Positions 51,494-58,430 of a DNA stretch of 60,472 nt are shown in pieces. Origin of the DNA: Prevotella sp. (GTDB lineage Bacteria > Bacteroidota > Bacteroidia > Bacteroidales > Bacteroidaceae); NCBI GenBank assembly GCA_017934525.1, contig JAGBJJ010000008.1, positions 1-60,472 on the forward strand, read 5' to 3'. The notes under the pieces were generated by a model. It was not told the origin of the DNA and did not search any database. It worked only from the letters and a program-made list of their open reading frames with translations. Position 1 is the first letter of the stretch; each line of letters begins with the position of its first letter. Position numbers and translations under genes: made by a program.

Positions 51494-52708
51494 ATGTGTC
51501 GTCTGTGGTCTGCTTTCTTGCTGATTTTTTTGTCAGTAGCGTCTCTTGCCCAGCAGGTGCAAGTGAGTGGCTTTGTGACCGATGGGCCTACAGGTGAGCG
51601 GCTGTCGCAGGTCAGCATTGCGTCAGACGGACATTCGGTGGTCACCAACGACGATGGTTTCTTCCTGCTGAAGCTGCCTGAAGGCAATGCACCTATCATA
51701 TTAGAAGTGTCGCACGTGGGCTATAAGTCGCAGCGCTTGAAGGTGGCAGCCGGTGGTGCCGATGGGCTCTCCGTGGTGCTGTCGCCGGCGACCATACAGC
51801 TTGGCGAGGTGGTGGTGCTGGGCATAGACGCCCGCCATTTGGTGGAGAGCGCCATTGAGAAGATACCCCAGAACTACAGCCGACGGCCGGAGCTGCTGAA
51901 GGGCTTCTATCGTGAGACAGCCATGAAGCGTCGCCATTTCATCTATGTGGCCGAGGGCGTGATAGACCTGTACAAGACGGGATGTACCGACAGTTATCTT
52001 CGCGACCGCGTGGCCATCGTCAAAGGACGCCGTCTGCTCAGCCAGAAGCAGAGCGACACGCTGGGCGTCAAGGTGATGGGTGGCCCCGTGGCGCCCGTGC
52101 AGCTCGACTTGGTGAAGAACCGCGACTTCCTGCTCAGCCGCGAAGAGCTCAACAACTACACGTTTGCCATGGACGTGCCCACCTATATTGGCGACCGCGA
52201 GCAGTATGTGGTACAGATGTCGCCCTTAGTAAGCCAGCCTTATGCCCTCTACTATGGCAAACTCTTCATCGATTGCGAGACACTGGCCTTCACCCGTGCA
52301 GAGTTGCAGCTCGACATGAGCAACAGGGAGAAAGCCACCAACTATATGCTTGTGCGCAAACCGGCAGGTGTCAGGTTCAGGCCACGCGAGCTGTCGCTTG
52401 TCGTCAGTTATCAGTTTGATGGCAGTGTCAGTCGCATCAGCTATATGCGCAGCACCTTCCGCTTCAATTGCGACTGGAAACGGCGCCTGTTTGCCACCTC
52501 GTTTACGGCTACATGCGAGATGGCCGTCACGGGCCATACATCGGCAGACGTGCGTCCCATTCCGCGTCGTGACTCGTTTGATGCCAAGGATGCATACTAC
52601 GACCGTGTCGACTATTTCCGCGACCCGGCTTTCTGGCGCGATTTCATCATCATAGAACCCACGGTATCGCTCGAAGAGGCTATCGGGAAACTCATCTCAC
52701 GCTGGTAG
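51494..52708 (+). CDS. carboxypeptidase-regulatory-like domain protein
   Basis: This is a 404-residue secreted protein: signal peptide (LWSAFLLIFLSVASLAQQ), a carboxypeptidase-like regulatory beta domain (VSGFVTDGPTGERLSQVSIA, SHVGYKSQRLKVAAGG) as found at the front of many SusC/TonB proteins, then about 300 residues of beta-rich sequence ending at EEAIGKLISRW. There is no TonB plug or barrel, so it is a free-standing envelope protein of unknown role. Confidence 0.75.
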   Translation: MCRLWSAFLLIFLSVASLAQQVQVSGFVTDGPTGERLSQVSIASDGHSVVTNDDGFFLLKLPEGNAPIILEVSHVGYKSQRLKVAAGGADGLSVVLSPATIQLGEVVVLGIDARHLVESAIEKIPQNYSRRPELLKGFYRETAMKRRHFIYVAEGVIDLYKTGCTDSYLRDRVAIVKGRRLLSQKQSDTLGVKVMGGPVAPVQLDLVKNRDFLLSREELNNYTFAMDVPTYIGDREQYVVQMSPLVSQPYALYYGKLFIDCETLAFTRAELQLDMSNREKATNYMLVRKPAGVRFRPRELSLVVSYQFDGSVSRISYMRSTFRFNCDWKRRLFATSFTATCEMAVTGHTSADVRPIPRRDSFDAKDAYYDRVDYFRDPAFWRDFIIIEPTVSLEEAIGKLISRW

Positions 52709-52731
52709 GAGGAGGAGAGAGGATAAATAAG

Positions 52732-52817
52732 AAATGAAAGATGAAAATGAGAAGCAGTCAAAAAAAAAGAACACTGCATTTCTTCATTTTCATCTTTCAT
52801 GTTTTCGTTTCTCACTT
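52732..52817. repeat. inverted pair of heptamer arrays between convergent genes
   Basis: Left array AAATGAA, AGATGAA, AATGAGA (52732-52752); right array TTCATTT, TCATCTT, TCATGTT, TTCGTTT, CTCACTT (52783-52817). The arms can pair over about 17-18 bp around a poly-A loop, forming a terminator-like hairpin. The right array overlaps the stop codon of the phosphatase gene at 52812. Confidence 0.8.
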
Positions 52818-54317
52818 AGTAATTTCCGTGATGGCTTCACCTATGCAGCAGTTAGGCTGCTGAATGTGGAGCAGCTGGCAGATGGTGGGGGCAATGTCGA
52901 CGATGTGCACCTCGCGACTGGTTGCCCCGTGGGGAATCTTCCACCCCACAAAGAGGCAGGGGATGTGAGCATCGTAGGGATTCCATTCACCATGGGTAGT
53001 GTGGGTAGAGGGCGCGGTGTCCCACCATTGGTAGTATTGTGGCTCGGGGATGGCAATCACGTCGCCCGAGCGGCCGGGGAAGTAGCCGCGCAGCAGCTGT
53101 TGCTTCAGACGGTCGGGCAGGGGAGCCGTGGCCAGCTGCTCGCAGTCTACGGCAGTGACGATGTGCGGCACCTGCTTCAGGCGGTCGGCAACGGCAGCTT
53201 TCACCTGACTGAGGTCAAGCCCCTGCTCAGCCACGGCCTGATGGTTGAGGAAGAAGCGGAAGTTCATCTCCTCGGCCACCACTGGTTGCGCGGCGCCCAG
53301 CGTGTTGGCCAGATGCTCGTTCAGCAGCTTCACTACCTGTCCTGTGTAGATAGGCCCGGCCGGCAGCTTGTGCTCGCGCATGAAGTTCCAGTTGTGGGCT
53401 GCCCCATGGTCGGCGGTGAGAAAAGCCACCCATTGTCCGGCGCCCACCTGCTGGTCGAGCTTCTTGAACAGCCGCTCCAGGTCGCGGTCGAGTGTCAGGT
53501 AGGCATCGTCGGTACGCTCACCGCGCGTGCCCCACTCATGGCCGATGACGTCGGTCTGCGAGTAGCTGATGCACAGCATGTCGGTGACTTCGCCTCGGCC
53601 CAGCTGCTCGCCGTCGATGGCAGCAATGGCCATGTCGGTGGTGATGGTGCCGCAGAGCGGCGTGTAGCCGATGCGCTCACCCGCCTTCTGCACCTCTTTA
53701 TTCTTCTGCATGGCTTTGTTCATCTTTTCCACGTAGTCGGGCAGTTTGTCCATATAGTAGGTGCTTGTGATGAAGCGCAGCGCCTTGGTGTCGAGCCAGA
53801 AGGCGGCGTTGGCCGAGTGGCCGGCGGGGAAGATGGCAGCGCGGTCCTTATATGAGATGCCTATAACCTTCGACCGGAAGTCGGTATGCAGGCGCAGCTG
53901 GTCGCCAATGGTAGTGGCCAGCAGGTTGCGTGGCGAGCGGTTGCCCGCCTTGGTGTCGCTGCCCACGGCTCTCACCGAGTCGTCCTGACACGACACCACT
54001 TTCTTCCCGTCGATGTAGAAGTTGTTGCCGCATATGCCGTGGAAGGCAGGTGTCGACCCCGTATATACCGAAGTGTGGCCGATGGCCGTCACGGTGGGCA
54101 CGTAGTTTATCAGACAGTTGTTGCACGAGTAGCCTTCGCTTATCATGCGACGGAAGCCGCCTTCACAGAAGCGGTCGTAGTAGCGGTCTAGATAGTCCCA
54201 GCGCATCTGGTCGACCACGATGCCCACGACCAGTTTGGGCTTTTCGCCGAACTGCGACTGTGCCATCGAGGCAAGGCTCACGCAGCATAGGGCTGCCAAT
54301 AGAAGGAGTTTCTTCAT
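52812..54317 (-). CDS. PafA-like alkaline phosphatase superfamily phosphatase
   Basis: This is a 501-residue periplasmic enzyme: signal peptide (LLLLAALCCVSLASMAQ), metal site VVGIVVDQMRWDYLDRY, nucleophile region YVPTVTAIGHTSVYTGS (threonine nucleophile, as in PafA), GICGNNFYIDGKKV, late metal sites SYSQTDVIGHEWG and FLTADHGAAHN. It releases phosphate from monoesters. It is beside a histidine acid phosphatase gene, suggesting a phosphate or phytate scavenging pair. Confidence 0.88.
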   Translation of the reverse strand: MKKLLLLAALCCVSLASMAQSQFGEKPKLVVGIVVDQMRWDYLDRYYDRFCEGGFRRMISEGYSCNNCLINYVPTVTAIGHTSVYTGSTPAFHGICGNNFYIDGKKVVSCQDDSVRAVGSDTKAGNRSPRNLLATTIGDQLRLHTDFRSKVIGISYKDRAAIFPAGHSANAAFWLDTKALRFITSTYYMDKLPDYVEKMNKAMQKNKEVQKAGERIGYTPLCGTITTDMAIAAIDGEQLGRGEVTDMLCISYSQTDVIGHEWGTRGERTDDAYLTLDRDLERLFKKLDQQVGAGQWVAFLTADHGAAHNWNFMREHKLPAGPIYTGQVVKLLNEHLANTLGAAQPVVAEEMNFRFFLNHQAVAEQGLDLSQVKAAVADRLKQVPHIVTAVDCEQLATAPLPDRLKQQLLRGYFPGRSGDVIAIPEPQYYQWWDTAPSTHTTHGEWNPYDAHIPCLFVGWKIPHGATSREVHIVDIAPTICQLLHIQQPNCCIGEAITEITK

Positions 54318-54410
54318 AGCTTGTATTAAATTGATGGTTTACTGCAAAGATTATTTTGATTGTATGCTATTAATACCGATTAAGGTCCTATTCGCTGGTT
54401 GGCGTTGTCT

Positions 54411-55718
54411 TTATCTCCCGAAGTCGCTGAGCTTTTTCGTCCAGTAGGCCCGCAGGTCGGTCCACCGGTAATAATAAGGCTTGGCGGTGGGTGCCACGGG
54501 CAGGGTCATCTCGCGCTCGTTGAGCAGGGCCTTGACCAGAATGTCGCCCTGGCCCTTCTTAGGCCGGTAGAAAATGAGCTGCACGTTGCAGGCCATGGGG
54601 AAGATGCGGTAGTTGCGCCACTCCTTGTCGAGCTGCTCCATGTCGCTCACCTGTGCGCCGCACGTGCCCAGCTCCATCAGGCAGGCCAGGGGCATGACGC
54701 ACACCTCGTGGCCAAAGCGCAGCGTGGCCTGGGGCTTGCCGCTACGCAGGCATGTGTCGGCCGTCTCAATGATGTTGGTCAGCAGGTTCTGCTGCGAGAA
54801 AGGCATGATGCCGTCGGTGTAGGGCGAGGGGCCGTAGTTCTGATACCAGCCTACGTTCTGTATGCGCCAGAGGTCGTAGAGCTCGTCTTTCGTGAAGAGG
54901 TGGAGCATGTTGGGCCCGTCGTCGTGGCTCTGCATGTTGATGGCCACCTCGAAGAGCTGGCGCATCAGCTGCCCCTGACTGACGCTGTCGGCAGCCCATT
55001 GCTGGTCGTTGAAGAGCACCTTCATGAGCCGTTCGGGGTGGGTGTGGGTCTCGCTGAAGTCGTGGCGCACGCGGTCGCCCTTCTTCGCCGTTTCTCGCAG
55101 ACGCTTGCTCCAGTCCTGGTTCAGGTAGTATTGCAGGGCGTCACTCACGTCGTTGTGAATGCGGGCCGTGGGGTTGGCAGCCATCAGTTCCTCGCATTCA
55201 GCCACCATCGACAGGATGCAGCGGTTCACCGTCGTTGAGCGGGCGTCAATCTGCAGGCCTTTCGTCTTGACAAATATCTCGGGGAAGTGCTCGGCCATGC
55301 GCCGCCCGATGCCGTGGTGCTGCCGCTCGCCCACGGTGGTCAGGTCGCCAAAGCGCTTGTAGGTCGTCTTGTTGAACAGCTCTATCAGTCTGAGCGCCTC
55401 CTGCCCTTCGCGCGTCAGCTTGCCCTGCAGGCGGGCCTTGCGCAGGGGCCGCAGCACGCGCTCGTAGCTGTCGGTGTCTATGAGCCAGCGGGCTCCGTGG
55501 CGCCCATAGTGTGAGAAGTAGAAAGGCACATAGCCCTTCGGCGCCTTGGTGTAGCTGAAGTCGGGCAGCTGGCGGTCGTAGTCTACATAGTTCGAGCCGG
55601 CCAGCCAGGGGTTGGCGGCAATCTCGTCGTGAGCCGATGTGGTGTAGGGGGCAGGCTGGGCGTTCAGCGTCAGCATGGCTGCGCCGACCATCATTGCAGT
55701 AAGAAATGTCTTTATCAT
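54411..55718 (-). CDS. histidine acid phosphatase family protein (MINPP/phytase-like)
   Basis: This is a 435-residue secreted enzyme: signal peptide (FLTAMMVGAAMLTLNAQP), catalytic motif FYFSHYGRHGARW (RHGxR, residues about 67-79), LIELFNKTTYKRFGDLTTVG, ERQHHGIGRRMAEHFPEIF and the proton-donor region LRFGHEVCV (HE rather than HD, as in some inositol phosphatases). Likely acts on inositol phosphates or other phosphomonoesters. Confidence 0.83.
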   Translation of the reverse strand: MIKTFLTAMMVGAAMLTLNAQPAPYTTSAHDEIAANPWLAGSNYVDYDRQLPDFSYTKAPKGYVPFYFSHYGRHGARWLIDTDSYERVLRPLRKARLQGKLTREGQEALRLIELFNKTTYKRFGDLTTVGERQHHGIGRRMAEHFPEIFVKTKGLQIDARSTTVNRCILSMVAECEELMAANPTARIHNDVSDALQYYLNQDWSKRLRETAKKGDRVRHDFSETHTHPERLMKVLFNDQQWAADSVSQGQLMRQLFEVAINMQSHDDGPNMLHLFTKDELYDLWRIQNVGWYQNYGPSPYTDGIMPFSQQNLLTNIIETADTCLRSGKPQATLRFGHEVCVMPLACLMELGTCGAQVSDMEQLDKEWRNYRIFPMACNVQLIFYRPKKGQGDILVKALLNEREMTLPVAPTAKPYYYRWTDLRAYWTKKLSDFGR

Positions 55719-55731
55719 CTGTTTTTTGCTG

Positions 55732-55739
55732 CAAAGTTA
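55732..55739 (-). promoter_or_regulatory. -7 promoter element for the histidine acid phosphatase gene
   Basis: The minus strand reads TAACTTTG, 13 nt before the start. Confidence 0.55.
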
Positions 55740-55782
55740 CAAAATAATTTCACTAAAGCGCGTCATGTAGAGAAAAAAATAG

Positions 55783-55790
55783 TATCTTTG
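55783..55790 (+). promoter_or_regulatory. -7 promoter element for the DUF4251 lipoprotein gene
   Basis: TATCTTTG ends only 4 nt before the ATG at 55795. Confidence 0.6.
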
Positions 55791-55794
55791 TGGC

Positions 55795-56280
55795 ATGAAA
55801 CGCATTTTACTCATATCAGCGGCAGCCCTCGTCATGCTCACAAGCTGCATGACTTCGGCTGAGCGTGCCCAGCAGCAGGCATACCGTCAGGCACAGGTGG
55901 AGCAGGCCGTGAACAGCGGTCGGCTGACCATCAGCATACGGTCGATGCACACACAGCGCTACGGTACGCGCCAGGTGACGCCCGACTTCCACCTGACGCT
56001 GCGCGGCGACACCGTGGAGAGCTATCTGCCCTATTTCGGACAAGCCTGGACGGCGGGCTACGGCAGTCAGGCGCAGGGGCTCAACTTCACCACGCGCATG
56101 CTTGATGTGCGGCGCACGCGCCAGAAGCATGGCGTCAACAGAGTGGAATTCTACGCCAAGAGTCAGGAAGACGTCTACTACTATGCCGTCGACATCTATC
56201 CCACTGGCCATGCCACCATCTTCGTCAGAGCCCGCGAGCGCGACAATATCAGCTTCGACGGCGATGTCGACTTGCAGTGA
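55795..56280 (+). CDS. DUF4251 domain lipoprotein
   Basis: This is a 161-residue lipoprotein; signal sequence RILLISAAALVMLTSC with lipobox LTSC. The rest follows the DUF4251 pattern: an N-terminal helix, then RSMHTQRYGTRQVTPDFHLT, GDTVESYLPYFGQAW and VDIYPTGHATIFVRARERDN. Function unknown; small periplasmic beta protein typical of Bacteroidales. Confidence 0.87.
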   Translation: MKRILLISAAALVMLTSCMTSAERAQQQAYRQAQVEQAVNSGRLTISIRSMHTQRYGTRQVTPDFHLTLRGDTVESYLPYFGQAWTAGYGSQAQGLNFTTRMLDVRRTRQKHGVNRVEFYAKSQEDVYYYAVDIYPTGHATIFVRARERDNISFDGDVDLQ

Positions 56281-56290
56281 CCGGGCGGTC

Positions 56291-56311
56291 GGCTGCACTG
56301 CCCCTGCAGCC
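56291..56311 (+). terminator. hairpin after the DUF4251 gene
   Basis: 7-bp stem GGCTGCA/TGCAGCC with a 7-nt loop, 10 bp after the stop; no T-tract follows, so termination is uncertain. Confidence 0.4.
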
Positions 56312-56367
56312 CCTCGGCCGCACGGCAGTCAGTCTGCAGTTGTCGGCAGTGGCTGCCGCGGGTGGAA

Positions 56368-56423
56368 ATTTTGGCCGTAATTAAAGCAATTTTGGCCGAA
56401 ATCAGACTGATTCCGGCCAAAAT
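56368..56423. repeat. three GGCC-centred motifs on a 21-bp pitch (copy 2)
   Basis: ATTTTGGCCGTAAT at 56368, ATTTTGGCCGAAAT at 56389 and ATTCCGGCCAAAAT at 56410. Same order, spacing and inverted third motif as at 40192-40247, while the intervening bases differ. Confidence 0.85.
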
Positions 56424-56499
56424 TGTAGACAATAACACTGCTGCAGGCAGACACGTGTGCTTGCATGTCTGCTGAAGCGCGATAAAGAAAGGTAAGGAA

Positions 56500-57021
56500 A
56501 TGAACTACCACATCAGACCATCGGTGGCCGACGACCTGCCCGCACTGCTGCATCTGGCTGACGAGGCGCGTCAGATTATGCGGCGCAGCGGCAACATGCG
56601 TCAGTGGGTGGGCGGCTATCCCTCAGCCGAGGTGTTTCAGGCCGACATAGCCCGCGGCGTCAGCTATCTCATGGAGCTCGACGGCCGGCCGGTGGCCACG
56701 TTTGCCTTCATACCGTCGCCCGAGCCTACCTATGCCGACATCTTCGGCGGCGCCTGGATTGATGCGGCGTCGCCCTACTATGTGGTGCACCGCATTGCCA
56801 GTCTGCCCCATTGTCATGGCATCATGGCTGCCCTGCTCGACTATTGCTTTGCCCACACCGACAATGTGCGCATCGACACCCATCGCGACAACACCATCAT
56901 GCAGCACCTGCTGAGCAAGCACGGCTTCACATATTGTGGCATCATCTATCTGGCCAATGGCGATGAGCGACTGGCTTACCAGCGCATCGGCGGCGCTCAC
57001 TGCTGCTTGTCGCGGTCGTAA
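56500..57021 (+). CDS. GNAT family N-acetyltransferase
   Basis: This 173-residue GNAT-like protein starts NYHIRPSVADDLPALLHLAD, typical of the first strand and helix, with VSYLMELDGRPVATFAFIPS, RIASLPHCHGIMAALLDYCF at the acetyl-CoA site (a degenerate RxxGxA loop) and MQHLLSKHGFTYCGIIYL at the end. Substrate unknown. Its 3' end overlaps the convergent PAS gene by 25 bp. Confidence 0.82.
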   Translation: MNYHIRPSVADDLPALLHLADEARQIMRRSGNMRQWVGGYPSAEVFQADIARGVSYLMELDGRPVATFAFIPSPEPTYADIFGGAWIDAASPYYVVHRIASLPHCHGIMAALLDYCFAHTDNVRIDTHRDNTIMQHLLSKHGFTYCGIIYLANGDERLAYQRIGGAHCCLSRS

Positions 57022-57359
57022 TGGGGCATGTCGTCGGGCAGTACGAACGAAAACTCCACGAGTCCGGCCACCTCGCCGTTCTCCTTCCAGGGCGTCTGGA
57101 AAATGAGTTTCTTGCGCCCCTTCTTGGTGATGGTATAGCAGTGGCTCTCGCCCGATGCCAGCATGTGGCGTATGATGGCCTGCGAGCGCTCGCTGTGGCA
57201 GGGTATCATGCTGCGCCCCACCATGGTCTCGCCAGCCTTGTTGAACGTTTCGCGCGACCGCGTATTCATATAAATCACTTTGCCTTCGGTATCACACACG
57301 GTGATGGCCCCATCGATGTCTTCGGCCCATTTCATGTCGTTGTCCATATCACTTGTCAA
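56997..57359 (-). CDS. single PAS-domain protein
   Basis: This is a 120-residue protein consisting of one PAS fold: AEDIDGAITVCDTEGKVIYM, NTRSRETFNKAGETMVGRSM, IPCHSERSQAIIRHMLASGE and the final strands GLVEFSFVLPDDMP. There is no kinase, cyclase or HTH domain. Internal Mets at residues 5 and 9 are alternative starts. Probably a stand-alone sensor or ligand binder. Confidence 0.8.
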   Translation of the reverse strand: MTSDMDNDMKWAEDIDGAITVCDTEGKVIYMNTRSRETFNKAGETMVGRSMIPCHSERSQAIIRHMLASGESHCYTITKKGRKKLIFQTPWKENGEVAGLVEFSFVLPDDMPHYDRDKQQ

Positions 57360-57364
57360 TTATA

Positions 57365-57385
57365 TCATTCATCATTTGCCATTTA
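57365..57385. repeat. heptamer units at the 3' end of the DUF5106 gene
   Basis: Units TCATTCA, TCATTTG, CCATTTA span the last codons (INGK) and stop at 57372. Confidence 0.55.
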
Positions 57386-58256
57386 TCCGCCTCACCACCT
57401 GTTCCAGCGTGCCGTCTTTCACCATGACGCGCTTGTCGCGGTCGAGCAGATAGAGCGAGGGTAGGGCAGGCAGGTAGTACGTCTGCTCCCTGTGCAGCTC
57501 GCCGCCCTCGCTGCGCCCCTCCAGCCAGTTGGCCGGCAGGGGCATGGCTGCGCGCAGCCAGGCCTCGGTGTTGTCGTCGGGATAGATGTTGAGCACCGTC
57601 AGGTGCGGGTTGTCGCGCAGAGTCTCACAGTCGATGATGCGTGGCATCTGCTCATGGCAATGCTCGCACTCAGGGTCGCTGAACACGAGGAGCGTCAGTT
57701 CGCTCTCTACCTCGTGCAGCCAGTGCCTCTTGCCCTGACGGTCGATGTAGGCAAAGTCGGCAGCCGTCGTGCCGGGCTGGTTCTTTTCCACCAGCCGCAG
57801 GCGGAACGTCAGTCGCTGGCGTGCTGCTTCGTCGAGCTGCGGCAGGGCGGTGAGGCCCCGCAGCATGTGGGCGTAGACAACGTCGTTGCGCAGGGGCGAG
57901 TTGGGGTTGCCCAGATAGTGGTCGGTCAGCTCGTCGAAGTGCTGCAGGCGTGCCGGGGCTTTGGCCAGGCTGTCGGCCAGCGTTTTCACGCTGCGTGCAG
58001 CCAGTGCAGAGTCGGCATACTGCAGCAGGTTGATGTAGTCGGCAAAGCCCTGTTCGCCCGTTTCCCGCCCTCTGTCAGAGCGGTCGTCGAAGTCGTAGCG
58101 GCTCCAGTAGTTTTCCATGAGAAACGCCAGGCGTGCCTCAGGTGCCTGCAGCAGTTCGGGTATCTGCGGAAACGGAAACTGCACGTCAGGCTGTTGTGCC
58201 TCGGCGCCGGCCACGGCCGCAAAGGCCGAGAGTAAGAGTAATAGTAGTCTCCTCAT
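57372..58256 (-). CDS. DUF5106 / thioredoxin-like periplasmic protein
   Basis: This is a 294-residue exported protein: signal peptide (RRLLLLLLSAFAAVAGAEAQ), an N-terminal helical DUF5106-like domain (ARLAFLMENYWSRYDFDDRS, FADYINLLQYADSALAARSV) and a C-terminal thioredoxin-like fold with a CxxC pair in FSDPECEHCHEQMPRII. A disulfide or stress-related redox role is likely. Canonical promoter at 58303-58334. Confidence 0.85.
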   Translation of the reverse strand: MRRLLLLLLSAFAAVAGAEAQQPDVQFPFPQIPELLQAPEARLAFLMENYWSRYDFDDRSDRGRETGEQGFADYINLLQYADSALAARSVKTLADSLAKAPARLQHFDELTDHYLGNPNSPLRNDVVYAHMLRGLTALPQLDEAARQRLTFRLRLVEKNQPGTTAADFAYIDRQGKRHWLHEVESELTLLVFSDPECEHCHEQMPRIIDCETLRDNPHLTVLNIYPDDNTEAWLRAAMPLPANWLEGRSEGGELHREQTYYLPALPSLYLLDRDKRVMVKDGTLEQVVRRINGK

Positions 58257-58302
58257 GGTGGTGATGACTCTTTTTTATGTATGTTTTTATTCAGCGATGC
58301 TG

Positions 58303-58334
58303 CAAAGATACTCACTTTTTCTGAAAGCACCAAA
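58303..58334 (-). promoter_or_regulatory. promoter of the DUF5106 gene
   Basis: Minus strand TATCTTTG (58303-58310) and TTTG (58331-58334) with a 20-bp gap. Confidence 0.7.
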
Positions 58335-58343
58335 TGTTGCGGC

Positions 58344-58390
58344 AGGAAAAAGCAGAAGCGCCGTGCTCCCGCGGGGCATCGGCGCTTCTG
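58344..58390 (-). terminator. terminator after the fimbrillin-like gene
   Basis: 11-bp stem CAGAAGCGCCG/CGGCGCTTCTG, followed on the minus strand by CTTTTTCC. Confidence 0.8.
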
Positions 58391-58430
58391 AAGTGGAAGC
58401 GTCGGCGGGCAGCAAGCCCGCCAGAACGTT

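Noticed and set aside
58404-58422. Second terminator after the fimbrillin-like gene
   Set aside because: GGCGGGC/GCCCGCC forms a good hairpin but has no T-tract on either strand; the hairpin at 58353-58390 is the better candidate.
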